Assembly (NCBI GenBank): GCA_037693485.1 | Contig: CM075353.1 | Location: forward strand, 104,924,501 to 104,988,500 | DNA from: Kitagawia praeruptora | Lineage: Eukaryota; Streptophyta; Magnoliopsida; Apiales; Apiaceae | Direction: 5' to 3' | DNA length: 64,000 nt | In this document: positions 32,376-45,000 of the stretch, in pieces | How the letters are laid out: the number at the start of each line of letters is the position of its first letter | Position numbering within the stretch: position 1 is the stretch's first letter | Notes under the pieces: generated by a model | Told to the model about the DNA's origin: nothing | The model's database searches: none | What the model saw: the letters and a program-made list of their open reading frames with translations, nothing else | Made by a program: the position numbers and the translations under genes

Positions 32376-32515
32376 ATACCAAAGCATATTTTTTCTTTCC
32401 AATAGAAATTATATTTACTGGACCAAATAAATCAACATGCAATAAGTGATATGGCTCAAGAATTGAGGATTCAGTCTTACTTTTGAATGCATGAAGTTTT
32501 CCTATGTTTTGCAGA
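32376..32515 (-). pseudogene. Copia integrase fragment, opposite strand
   Basis: On the minus strand it reads FKSKTESSILEPYHLLHVDL then F-G-P-V-N-I and KKKYALV, matching the plus-strand integrase at 20660-20765. It is cut at its 3' side by the LTR edge and at its 5' side by LINE sequence. The LTR boundary falls inside the codon run for YALV, so the SIRE-like element appears to have inserted into another Copia copy. Confidence 0.85.
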
Positions 32516-35500
32516 GATTGAAGACGGGGAAATAACAAATGGCCAAGAAAATGATCCTGAGAACTTGGTAACAAAAATTGAAGTCGCAAAGTCGCCAAAA
32601 AAGAGAGAAAGAACCCGGGATTAAAACATAAAACAGGTTTGGTTGAAAGAGGCACAAAAGGTCCCAATAGAAGATCCCCTAGGTTGGTGGGTAAAACAAC
32701 CATTCTCAAACGTTTATAATGAATTTCGCCTCCTGGAGTGTCAGAGGGCTCAATAAGAGGTCTCATAAAAAAGAACTCAGTCACTTCATTTCTAGTAATA
32801 ACCTTTCTCTTATGGGATGTATTGAAACAAGAGTGAAAGAGCAAAATTAAATAATTATTTCAAACTAAATAAGGAGTTCCTGGTCGTGGCTTTTTAACTA
32901 TGAGAATCACTACAATGGGAGAATCTGGGTCGGATGGGATGCTAATGTATGGCATCTTACAGTGCATACAAAAACTGCTCAGACAATCAATTGTTTTATT
33001 ACTCATATTAAAAAGCAAATGCATTTTTGTATTACTTTTGTCTATGCCCTGTATACGCCTCAACAACGTTTGCCCTTACGGGAGGAATTATTAAGTCTTT
33101 GCAAGATTATCAATAATCCATGGTGTGTGCTAGGGGATTTCAACTATGTTATTAGTCTTTCTGAGGTCAATGGAGGAAGGGAACAATGGACTCCAGACAT
33201 GCAAAACTTCAAGGATTGTCTTTTTAATGCTGCTTTGGGGCATACAAAAACAATAGGTCCTCTTTTCACCTGGGCAAATAACAGACAAGACCAGTTTATT
33301 CAGAAACGGCTTGATCGTGCGTTGGGAAATCATGCTTGGTTTAACGTTTTTGGTGAAAGTACCACTACTGTTCACCGAAAAGGGATAATGGACCACTGCC
33401 CTATTCTTGTTACAATTCCTCTGCAAATCACAAAGTATCAAAAACCTTTTCAATATTTTTATTTTATGAGCAATATTGAGGGGTATCATGATATAGTTAA
33501 AGAAGCCTAGCAGGATCAATGGTTTGGAGATCCAATGGGGATTCTGTGTAGGAAGTTAAGACATGTCAAACAAGCTCTTATTGGTTTGAACAAACGCAAT
33601 GGTAATATGCACTCAAATGTGGACACTGCTAGAAAAGATCTACACAACATTAAGGAAAGAGTGCAACATAATTCGACAGATGGGGACATTAGGAAATCTG
33701 AAACAGATGCAAAAAAGAATCTAGAAGATGCTCTTGCTCAAGAGGAATCCATGCTACACCAGAAATCTCGAGTAAGATGGTTGTCTATGGGTGATCGCAA
33801 TAATGGTTTTTTCTTTAACCAGGTTCGCACAAATTGGAACCATACTAAAATCCTGGCATTGAAAATGCCCATGGTAACATTGTTTTTGGTCATTCCCAAG
33901 TGGCAGAGGTTGCAGTGGATTTTTTTAAGGATTCTAATTATTCTCATTCCAATACATCTAACTTCGACATTACAGACCTAACCATTCCGCAAATAACTCA
34001 AAACCAAGCTTCTCACCTCGAAGATAGAATCACTCACGAGACTATCTATGCCACTTTGAAATCAATGAAGAGAAATAAGGCACCAGGGCTTGACGGTTTT
34101 ACAGTGGAATGTTTTTTAGCTTCTTGGGAGGTAGTTGAAAAAGAATTCTGTGAGGCAGTCACACATTTTTTCAACACTTCAACTATGCATCAAGGGATCA
34201 ACTCTACAAGTATTACTTTAGTCCCTAAAGTTTCAACTCCAACTTCAATGAAGGAGTTTAGACCAATATCCTTATGTTCGGTAGCATACAAATGCATTGC
34301 TAAGATTATTGCATTTAGGTTGAAATTGGTGCTTCCTGAGCTCTTAAACATCTCTCAATCAGCTTTCATTAAAGGAAGAAATATTTCTGATAACATTCTT
34401 ATGGTTCAAGAAATCTTTCGAGGCTATAACAGGGACACTGGCATCGCCAAGTGTGCTCTAAAAATCGATCTTCACAAAGCCATCGATTCGGTAAGTTGGG
34501 AATTTCTCATAAATATCTTGCTTCATATGAACTTTCCTAATAAGTTTGTTAGTTGGATTCGTGCGTGCATTACTTCTCCTATGTACTCAGTAAAAGTAAA
34601 TGGAGAGTTAAAAGGCTATTTCAAAGGTGAAAAGGGTTTGAGGCAAGGGGACCCTTTGTCCCCTTATTTGTTTGCTATTGCTATGAATGTTCTCTCGTCT
34701 ATTCTATCTGCTACTCCAAGCAACTTTAAATACCACTCGAAGTGCAGAGAAATGAAACTCAATCACTTACTCTTTGCTGATGATGTTCTTCTTTTTTGTA
34801 ATGGAGACAAACATTCAATTCAACACATTATGGAATCCCTTAATTGACAGATTTTCTTCCATCAGTGGTCTTCAACCTAATCCTGAAAAGAGTACGGTGT
34901 TTTTATGCAAATGTGATCAAGAGGCTATTGATTGGCTTGATTCTAATTATAGCATTCCTCATGGAGATCTTCTAGTTCGTTTTCTAGGTGTCCCTCTCAT
35001 TTCTACAAAGCTTACGATCAATGACTGTATTCCCTTAATAGAAAAAATAACAGCTAGGATCTATGCTTGTAATAATTCTCTCCTGTTCCTTGCTGGCCGT
35101 GCGCAGCTGATTACATCAGTTCTTAACTCCATTCAATTCTTCTGGTCGAATCATTTTATTCTTCCAGGAAAAGTGCACCAGAAGTTGCAGTCAATTTTAA
35201 CTCTGTTTTTGTGGCAAGGTAACATTATGAGAAGAGGAGGAACTAAGGTCAAATGGGAAAATGTATGTCTCCCAAGGAAAGAGGGGGGTCTTGGATTCAA
35301 GAATCCAAGGGAGTGGAATCAAGCATAGATTTTACTTCACTTGTGTAAGGTGGTCATCTGCAATAAGTCCTTGTGGCCTATGTGGGTGAACAAAACAGTT
35401 CTTAAAAGAAAATATTTCTGGATATTGGACATCCCTTCGGATTGCTCCTGGATTTGGCATCGTGTCTTAAAGCTGAGACATCTGGCTAGACAGTGGATAA

Positions 35501-36462
35501 CTTACACTATGTGGAATGGTTTAACTACATCTCCGTGGTTCACTCCTTGGTGGAACTCGGAATGTTTAGCTAAATCCATGAATGATCCTATAATTAGCAC
35601 AGGTACATGGATCCTTCCAACTCCAAATCGTAGGCATCACCACGTTAATGCAACGCTATTGAGGTGGCTGTCATCTTCTATGTTGCCTGCTTTTAACTTA
35701 AATCAGCATGATTCAATTTGTTGGAATGGCACACAACTGTCAAAACTAAAGGCATGGCATATATGGGAGTTGATTCGAGTTAAACGTCCAAAGGTGACTT
35801 GGCATGATCATGTCTGGCATCGTCTTCATATAGCTAGATTTACTCACTTCGAGTGGCTGCTTTGCTTAGATAGATTGCCAACTTTACATCGCCTGTACAA
35901 TATGGGTATTGTCACAAGCAAGCAATGTTATTTATGTGTTAGTGGGGAGGAGACTTCGACTCATTTGTTTCTGCATTGTCCTTTCAATCTGTGGGTTTTA
36001 ATCAAGCTAGCATCCAAGCTTCATCTTACTTCCCGAGCTAATTCATGGACACAGCTTCTAAGGCTTTGTTATTCCGCCAACAGTTCGCATCATCGTACTC
36101 TTGCAATGCTCTCAGCTCAGGTTTTTGTATACCATATACGGCGAGAAAGGAACAAAAGAGCTCATGACGAAGGGTGCATTAACCCTGATCAGATTTTGGC
36201 TGCTATCACTGTGGACATTAAAAGCAGGGCATCAAGTTCAACATGGTTTACTAGCCATAACGGTCTGTCTTTGACGATGGATAATTTTTGATGGTTTGTT
36301 TGGTTTGCTTTACTGGTTTCAATTAGCTTTTGTTTAGTTCGGTCTCAATCTACTGTTCTAGGTTGATCTCTAGTTGCCTCCTCTATGGCCTGTCATAGAG
36401 CAAGGGTCAATCCCTGTTTCTTTTTTGGTTTTTAATATATATACAACTTAGATTAAAAAAAA
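32516..36462 (+). mobile_element. 5'-truncated L1-type LINE
   Basis: It begins inside the C-terminal part of ORF1 (frame wording RRSPRLVGKT near 32665-32695) and passes to an endonuclease, reverse transcriptase and zinc-binding C-terminus. It ends in an A-run (36455-36462) after TTTTTAATATATATAC. A poly(A) tail and 5' truncation are typical of L1 insertion by target-primed reverse transcription. No target duplication was found; the left edge is approximate. Confidence 0.9.
32734..36291 (+). pseudogene. LINE ORF2 endonuclease-reverse transcriptase, decayed
   Basis: The endonuclease starts W-S-V-R-G-L-N at 32734 and runs through G-C-I-E-T-R-V-K, W-C-V-L-G-D-F-N and DHCPI; stops fall near 32845-32870 and at 33508. 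After a frameshift near 33880 the RT reads KAPGLDGFTVE, the S-I-T-L-V-P-K block, GLRQGDPLSPYLF and LLFADDVLLF, the last being the catalytic FADD box. Another shift at about 34845 and a stop at 35326 follow. The C-terminus has CLPRKEGGLGF and a zinc-binding C-x2-C...H-L-F-L-H-C (zf-RVT type). ORF2 nicks the target DNA and copies the LINE RNA in place; this copy cannot. Confidence 0.92.
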
Positions 36463-37925
36463 TGGCTAAATATGATCCAAAAAATTCGGTCATATTTAGC
36501 TATATTTGACTGAATTCGGTCGAATTTAGCTAAATATGACCGAATTTCGGTGGGTCATATTTAAGCTGGTCAGATTTAGTAATTCGCCTAAATTCGACCG
36601 AAAAATTCGGTCATATTTAGGATAAATTCGATCAAATTCAGTCGAAATTCATATTATTAAATTCGACCGATTTTGGTCAAATTATAAATTCGACCAAAAA
36701 TTTCAAAATTTTGGAAATTTCAAATTTTGGTGAAAATTTAAAAATTTGGAAATTTGGCATCTGAAATGAAATAAATTCGACCGAATCTAATCGAATTTAA
36801 TGTGTACCAATTTTAAAAAAGATAGCAGAATTTGGTGATTTTAGGAATAAAACACGAATTCCTAAAATTTTTCTAGTCACAAGTTTTAGGAATAAAATTT
36901 TAGAATTCTGGGTCACAAAACAAAACTCGCAGGAACTAAAACAAAACAAAACACGAATTCCGACCACCATCCGGCGACCGGAAAACGCGCACCCAACTCG
37001 CCGGAACTCAACACAAAACTCGATAAATACGAGGTTTATCAGCTGGGTTACGTAGTACACTCACTGGGCAATCAAAACACTGCAAAACACGATGAAGATC
37101 TGATCAAAACGGACCACAAAATCGACCAAACTCGCCATCCCCAACGAGCTCGCGACTTGCTCCGGCCAACACGTTATCTTCGTCGTTTCTTAACTAAACA
37201 TCATGTTCAACATCAAAAAACAAAGCTTAGGGCACGAGTAAACTAACCCCTAACACCTTAAACACGAACAATCATCACAAGAAATGAACGAACGCTTTGA
37301 AAAACGGGCATAAATATTCAAACTCGTTTTTCACATAAATGGATACTATCAATGAAATTAAACACATAAAACAACTCCCTAGGATCATATGAAGCTATAC
37401 AAACCATCCAATCGACTGAACAATCAACGAAATCAAAACCCCCAATTTTTGAATCAAGAACCCTAATATTAATACGCAGATTTGTACAAAAATTCATATA
37501 AAATCAGAAAATAACCCCACATGAAGGTTGAGTCAAGTGTGAGTATTTATGTATAAAATTGATGTGTATGTTTGTTTGAGAAGAAGAAGTAGAAGTATAA
37601 AAGAATGTTTATGAGAGAATATGAATGAATATGAATGAATGAAGAATATAAAAGAGAAAGAAATGAATGTAATTGAATTAATGGTTATGATGAAATATTT
37701 TTAAAAAAATGGATGGTCTAGATTAATTTTATATAGCAATCCATGTGCTTCCTCCTTAGCCAATAAAAACGTAACATGTGGCTGAATGAGAAATTCAATG
37801 ATAATGATAGCACGGCTAAATTCGATCAAATATGGTCGAATTTAAGATTAAAATTCGACCAAATATGGTCACATTTAGGAGGTCGGCTAAATTCGACCGA
37901 ATTCAGTCGAATTGAATATTTGGTT
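36463..37925. mobile_element. Transposon-like segment with subterminal repeats
   Basis: AAATTCGACCGAA, AATTCGGTC and TAAATATG(A/G)(C/T)C words in both orientations fill 36463-36790 and again 37805-37920. Between them lies different sequence (36820-37690) with a GC-rich patch (CCGGCGACCGGAAAACGC) and purine-rich runs that could be a captured gene 5' region on the minus strand. Paired subterminal repeats suggest a DNA transposon. Its left end is cut by or abuts the LINE tail, and I found no clean termini. Confidence 0.45.
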
Positions 37926-37984
37926 GAAATTGTAATTTTAAAAAATTAATAAATATAAGAATAATGGCCAAAAAATTATATAAA

Positions 37985-38245
37985 ATAGAAAAAAAGCCAA
38001 ATTTTTATTCATAATTTATAATCACCAACGTAGTCATTCCACCAAATTTTATGTTCAAAAATAGGCATTTTTCCACTTTTTATTTAATTTTAGTTTATTT
38101 TACAAACTAGTTAAAAATGGGGAAAAATTAAAAAAAATGAAAAATTAGTGAAAGTAGGGTAAGATTCATCACATAAAAAGAGAGTATGACTACTTTGGTG
38201 TGTTTTGAATTTTAAATTAAATTTTGGCTTTTTTTCTCTTTTTTT
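37985..38245. repeat. Imperfect inverted repeat (foldback), about 260 bp
   Basis: The left arm AGAAAAAAAGCCAAATTTTTA...ACCAACGTAGTCATTCC pairs with the right arm, whose reverse complement begins AGAAAAAAAGCCAAAATTTA and contains ACACCAAAGTAGTCATAC. Possibly a worn MITE. It directly precedes the tandem array. Confidence 0.6.
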
Positions 38246-38271
38246 TAATTTTCAATTTATTTTTCAAATTA

Positions 38272-40037
38272 GTTGACCGTTAAATTACTAAACCAAATTA
38301 ATTGATTTTTTCTGAAATTTTAGCAATAACATTAAATAAGATGGATCTTTACCTCCGTATGTTTGGGTCCTCGAGAAATAAATTTAAAAAAATTGAAATA
38401 CTAAACCCTGACGAAACCTTGTTTATGGTTCTAGTCAAAATACTAGTTGACCGTTAAATTACCAAACCAAATTAATTTTTTTTTTCTGAAATTATGGCAA
38501 TAACATTAAAAAGGATGGATCTTGACCACCATGTGGTTGGATCGTCGAGAATTATTTTTAAAAAAATTGAAACACTAGAACTTGACGAAACCTTGTTTAG
38601 GGGTTCTGGTCAAAATACTAGTTGACCGTTAAATTACCTAACCAAATTAATTTATTTTTTTCTGAAATTTTGGCAATAACATTAGAAATGATGGATCTTT
38701 AACACCATGTAGTTGGGTCGTCGAAAAATATTTTTAAAAAAATCGAAACACTAAATCCTGATGAAACCCTGTTTAGGGGTTACAGTCAAAGTACAAGTTG
38801 ACCGTTAAATTACCAAACCAAATTAATTTATTTTTTCTGAAATTTTGGCAATAACATTAGAAATGATGAATCTTGACCACCATGTGGTTGGGTCGTCGAG
38901 AAATATTTTTAAAAAATTGAAACAACAATCTGGGACGAAGCAATACTTACTATTAATAGTCAATTCAGCGCGCAGTTGACTACTAAGATCTACTACCCAA
39001 TTAATTTTTTATTTTTTGAAAATGTGGGAATATCATTAAATTAGATATATCTTAACATACGTACGGTTGGATCGTCGAGAAATATTTTTAAAAAAATAGA
39101 AACAACAATCTGGGACGAAGCACTACTTACTAGTACTAGTCAATTCAGTAGTTGACTACTAAGATCTCCAACCAAATTAATTTTTTATTTTTTGAAAATG
39201 TGGGAATATCATTAAATTAGATATATCTTAACATCCGTACGGTTGGATCGTCGAGAAATATTTTTAAAAAAATAGAAACAACAATCTGGGACGAAGCACT
39301 ACTTACTAGTACTAGTCAATTCCGTAGTTGACTACTAAGATCTGCAACCAAATTAATTTTTTATTTTTTTAAAAATGTGGGAATATCCTTAAATTAGATA
39401 TATCTTGACATCCGTACGGTTGGATCGTCGAAAATATTTTAAGAAAAATAGAAACAACAATCTGGGACGAAGCACTACTTACTATTACTAGTCAATTCAG
39501 TACTTCACTACTAAGATCTGCAACCAAATTAATTTTTTCTATTTTAAAAATGTGGGAATATCCTTAAATTAGATATATCTTGACATCTGTACAGTTGGAT
39601 CGTCGAGAAATATTTTAAGAAAACTAGAAACAACAATCTGGGATGAAGCACTACTTATTATTACTCCTACTAGTCAATCCAGCAGTTGACTATTAAAATA
39701 TGCAATCAAATTAATTTTTTATTTTTTGAAAATGTGAGAATATCATTAAATAAGATATATCTTGTCATCCGTACGGTTGGATCATCGAGAAATATTTTAA
39801 GAAAAATAGAAACAACAATCTGGGACGAAGCACTACTTACTATTACTAGTCAATTCAGCAGTTGACTACTAAGATCTGCAACCAAATTAATTTTTTATTT
39901 TTTGAAAATGTGGGAATATCATTAAATTAGATATATCTTGACATCCGTACGGTTGGATCGTCGAGAAATATTTTTTTAAAAAATAGAAACAACAATCTGG
40001 GACGTAGCACTACTTACTAGTACTAGTCAATTCAGTA
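38272..40037. repeat. Ten-monomer tandem array, about 176-bp units
   Basis: Monomers start near 38272, 38446, 38621, 38797, 38975, 39151, 39327, 39503, 39685 and 39861 (spacing 174-182). The first four begin GTTGACCGTTAAATTACC. The last six begin GTTGACTACTAAGATC or a variant and contain GACATCCGTACGGTTGGATC. Both kinds share GGTTGG(A/G)TCGTCGAGAAATA, so they are two subfamilies of one repeat. The family is also seen, inverted, at 23310-23975. Confidence 0.95.
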
Positions 40038-41781
40038 AGGTACTCTCATTTTTTTATTATTATTTTCCCCTCATTGTTATTTTCTAAGTTTTTTTTATAG
40101 AATATAATATGTTTTCCGGATACTCTTGTAACGCCCCCAAATCCGGGGTCAGGAGATTTGGTCGATACGCGAGAATCCTCAAATATATTCACCTGTTTAA
40201 TAACACAATAATCTTTGTAATTGTCCGAAATTTAAAATATAACATATGTGACCCCAACTATCCAAGATCTTTTAGGTTATAGTGCTAGAAACAAGAATCC
40301 AAATTCCATTAAATAAAAACTTTTTTCTTTACAACAATCTCTTTGATCAAATCTTAAACCACTGGTATAACTTCGATAAGAAGTATACCAGGCCAACTAA
40401 TCTAATACATAATAATAATTATTAGAGTCCAACTATATAAAATAAATCTTACTCTAGATTCAGACATCCTGGGCCAAGTCATCTTCAAAATAACGACTTG
40501 CTTATTCTCTTTCCAAACTGTGTAGATAGGTCTCGCCAAACTACCTTACTGAAAAGTTAAAATTTAGAAACAAACAAGTATGAGCGGAAGAAATGCTCAG
40601 CAAGTGTATTATAAAACAGAAATATTAATAAACATTTCTAATAAAACAGGTATCTTTTGCCAGAAGCTCAAATCACAAGATAAGTATTTTGAATCTAAAA
40701 TCTTTCATCACATAATGGGTTAAAAGAAAGTATGAGATGAGTATTCAGACATGATAGGGTCAATGTTCTACTAGTGGGATCCCGACTAGCTAAACAATTG
40801 GTTTAGATTTACTTGTTCAACATCATTTGTATCACAATTAAAGAATTAACTCACTTGAACGATAAGTGAGTATAGTAACATTTGCACTAACAATTTAGTA
40901 TCAATCAAATCATCAACATAATATTTGCACAAAATATTTCACTTGAACAATAAGTGAAGAGATATAGTCACTTGCCTCTGGTCCTTAGTTATCACTTAAC
41001 ATCGCAGTAATACCACTTTATGCTTCGATCTTACGGCATCACAGTCTTTTATTCCAATCATGCATTAGTATGACGCTCTTATGACTTCCACGAGTCTTAT
41101 TTGCCGATATCGAGCTGCGCGTCAACTTCTATAGTTAAACATAATACGGTAATTCAGTCTTCAGACGAGAATTCTAATATTCTATAAACGCTTATCAACT
41201 CAACTCGAACGTATTAACCATGCTTCAATTAGGAACTCTTGAATAAGTATCTATGTAATATAGACAACTAACACAGTGAATATCCAAACAAAATTGTTGT
41301 CGTTGGTACTTAATCCTTTAATATGTTCTCTCCTTTAAAACAGGGTATCCTCTTCAGAATCTCTGAATGAAATCCATCTAATTAAATAGTACATCTCGAT
41401 ACGGTCGTGTCCATATATTATACGTAAATTTTCGAGTTCAGGAAGTATTTTAATTAATTAAAATACTCTTGACTCCTTAGAAATGACCATTTAATAATCC
41501 ATTTTCTAGTAAAATCCATAACTCCATTGACCTTCATCATTAAATCAAAATAAAAATCTCCATAAAACTCCTAATATTATCCCAAAGCCAAATAAAATTA
41601 CTTCCTCCGAAAATCAAACATCCCACCATCTATCTATCTATTACTATATATTATACATCAACACAAGGGCAAAAAGTTCAATTTTATTGGCTGTGAAATT
41701 ACTGTTTTGCCCCTATTTGTTGAAAATTAACAAAAGTGTCACCCTTAAAATATTAGTGTAAAAATTAGTTGAAAATATGTT

Positions 41782-41847
41782 AGTGTTGAGAATCGAACAC
41801 ATGACCTTCTACTCTTAGTCTCATGCCTTAACCATTATGCTACACTT
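41782..41847 (-). other. tRNA-like A/B-box sequence in Helitron 5' region
   Basis: On the minus strand, GTGTAGCATAATGGTTAAGG resembles a tRNA A box region (TRGCNNAGYGG) and TGTTCGATTCTC a B box (GGTTCGANTCC), about 30 bases apart. A full cloverleaf with acceptor stem is not evident. It is best seen as a tRNA-derived or pol III promoter-like remnant, not a working tRNA gene. Confidence 0.5.
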
Positions 41848-42076
41848 AGTTTTGAGTACATTTTAAAAATCTTATTAGATAAACCACATTTATCTCCTTT
41901 TATCCAATTTTTTTTATTTCAACTATATATTAAATCTCAATACAAGTGCAAAAAGTGCCAATAAATTGCTTATAAAATTACTATTTCACCCTCATTTTTT
42001 GGAAATAACAATTGTACCACCCCTTTAAAATCCATGAAAAAAATGGAAGAATTTGGATTAGTTTCGGAGTCGAGCC

Positions 42077-45000
42077 ACCGATTTCGTTTTAAGAGGTTCA
42101 TGATACAACCACTATATTACATTACTTTTCGAGTTTTCTTAATAATCTTGTAAGATATCACGCTATTTTTACTTAACTTATTTTCATTTTTGTTTTCACT
42201 TTTGAGTAAATAAAATGTTATTTTACATTATTTATATAATTTCGTTTTTTCAGTTTTCGTAGTTTTATTTATATATATACTTAATCATCTTATAAATTTT
42301 AATACACCTGTATATTTTCGATTAAATATATTAAATATGTTATTTATAATTTATATTATATTATATCTCTGATCATACTTTATTTAAATTAGTTGATAAT
42401 GGATACCTAAAAAATAATACTGAAATTTGATCCAATATAAGGAATATAGTATATGCAATGTATTTCATTATTCATTGCTTCTATCATTCTAAATTAAGAA
42501 AATTAGTTTTAAAATTATTTTTTAAATTATACAATAATCATGTTTATATATTCATCACATCCGTTTTTTTAATAATTTTCTTTTTAGAATGTACACTTCA
42601 GTTGTTTATATTTTCTAAAATAATTTATACTCTCTTTGTCATTATAAATGATTAACATGGAAAATAAAATGTTAAGATAAAATTCTTGGTTATGCATGAA
42701 TCTTACTAAGTCTGGATTTAAAAAAATTACAAACATTTATCTCTATGTATATATTAAATTATTGAAATAAAATACAATTTAGTTTTTTTTTTGACAAACA
42801 AGAAAATGTAATTAACTTGCATCGACCAAATCACAGTCAGGACAAACCCCTGAACTGACACTACAATCTGAATGGAAACAAATAAACGAGCTAACCAAAT
42901 AGCCGCTTATGTGTACAGACTGTTTTACATCATGAATAACAATATTCTTCGAATTAAAAAAGATTTGAGTGGTTTCCCGATTAATCAAGCATGCACCAAT
43001 CCTGGAACCAGTAATATCACAAATGACCCTCACATACGCATCACTTGTAGTCCAATGTTCAGAAACACCCCAGCTATCTACATGCCGAAAACCAGCTATA
43101 GACATGCCGAAAGTCCAATGATCAGAAACACTCCAGCTATCTACATGCCGAAAACCAGCTATAGACATGCCGAAAGAGATAGATCTCAAAAGATGAACAA
43201 ATATTAGTTGTGAAAAGTAAGCTCTTGCAATATCCGATACCAGCCCAAATCCAATGCACACATTATAGATCTCCCATAAAACCACATAAATCATTTTCAA
43301 AGTAACCTACAATAAAACCCATACCAGCAATAACAAAACTGACATTAACCTCCCAATAAAATGGTAGCAAGTCAGACCCACGTCAAAAGACGAGACTAAA
43401 ATCCAAAATTCAACGACCTCCGAATGACACCAAATTTTGGTATGATGTTAAGGAGGAGAATTTGAATCTAAAGGTATTTTTTATTTTCGGAATCGGACTC
43501 AAAACCAAGATAGATCTGAGAAATAAATTCTAGATGTTTGGCTTTGGTTCGATTTTTATTTAAAAAACTGGAGCAAAACAAGAAACTGAGATTAGATGAT
43601 TGAAAAGAGGATTGGAGGGTGGTTTGATGGGGGACAATGGAGAAGAGGGGTGGCCAGCGGCGGCAAAGAAGATTGAGAGTCGACTCTCATGTATCGGAGG
43701 AGAGAGAGCGGAGTCTGTTTAGAGACAGCAGAAGAAGTTGTTGTTTCGTATAAATACAATTTATTTGAATTTTTTTTGTTAACCATATATCTTCAAGTTT
43801 ACATTTATCCTGAAAGAACGTGATGCGAAATATTACGTAATACTTAATCTGCTTTTAGATATATTAAAAATACTAGCATAATATGTTTCTTCTATGTTGA
43901 TCTGATGTAGAAGGATATGAATTGTAATTTATTATTTGTTTACATGCCATTTTTTTTCAAAATCTTCTTTGCACCCTCGGTCTATTTCCTATAGGAATTT
44001 TGTTTTTGTAGGTTCATGACCGGTGTGAGAACATTGCATTATAGATTTGCAATAAAAATGACATTAACATATTTTAAGGATTGTGGACAGTTGTAATCGT
44101 GTTGATATGGAAACCAATGTCTATCACTATGAAAAGACAAAGATTATCATCTTACTTTCTCAAATTTATAATTACAAGATCCCGTTCATAACTCAAAATT
44201 GTACATCATACTCAACAATATTATTGTTGGCGTGTATTTATAGTCCTTATTGGCATTCAGTATTAACACATATCACTACTCATATTACAATTTCATAATT
44301 ACGAGTTTTCAGTTCAAAAATTATTAAACCAATCACTGCCTTCTTTTTTAGAACAAAAACCGATTTCGTTTTAAGAGGTTCATGAAACAACCACTATATT
44401 ACATTACTTTTCGAGTTTTCTTAAAAATCTTGTAAGATATCACGCTATTTTTACTTAACTTATTTTCATTTTTGTTTTCACTTTTGAGTAAATAAAATGT
44501 TAGTTTACATTATTTATATAATTTCGTTTTTTCAGTTTTCGTAGTTTTATTTTTATATATACTTAATCATCTTATAAATTTTAATACACCTGTATGTTTT
44601 CGATTAAATATATTAAATATGTTATTTATAATTTATATTATATTATATCTCTGATCATACTTTATTTGAATTAGTTGATAATGGATACCTAAAAAATAAT
44701 ACTGAAATTTGATCCAATATAAGGAATATAGTATATGCAATGTATTTCATTATCCATTGCTTCTATCATTCTAAATTAAGAAAATTAGTTTTAAAATTAT
44801 TTTTTTAAATTATACAATAATCGTGTTTATATATTCATCACATCCGTTTTTTTAATAATTTTCTTTTTAGAATGTACACTTCAGTTGTTTATATTTTCCA
44901 AAATAATTTATACTCTCTTTGTCATTATAAATGATTAACATGGAAAATAAAATGTTAAGATAAAATTCTTGGTTATGCATGAATCTTACTAAGTCTGGAT

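Noticed and set aside
38272..40037. Regularly spaced repeats as a CRISPR array
   Set aside because: Repeats are about 176 bp and contiguous with no unique spacers; this is a plant tandem satellite.
41782..41847. A functional tRNA gene
   Set aside because: A and B boxes are visible but no acceptor stem or full cloverleaf could be drawn, so it is listed only as tRNA-like.
42872..43207. Plus-strand 111-codon frame as a gene (with its copy at 45154-45489)
   Set aside because: It overlaps a longer minus frame, has an internal repeat, and lies in a Helitron; no domain is recognised.
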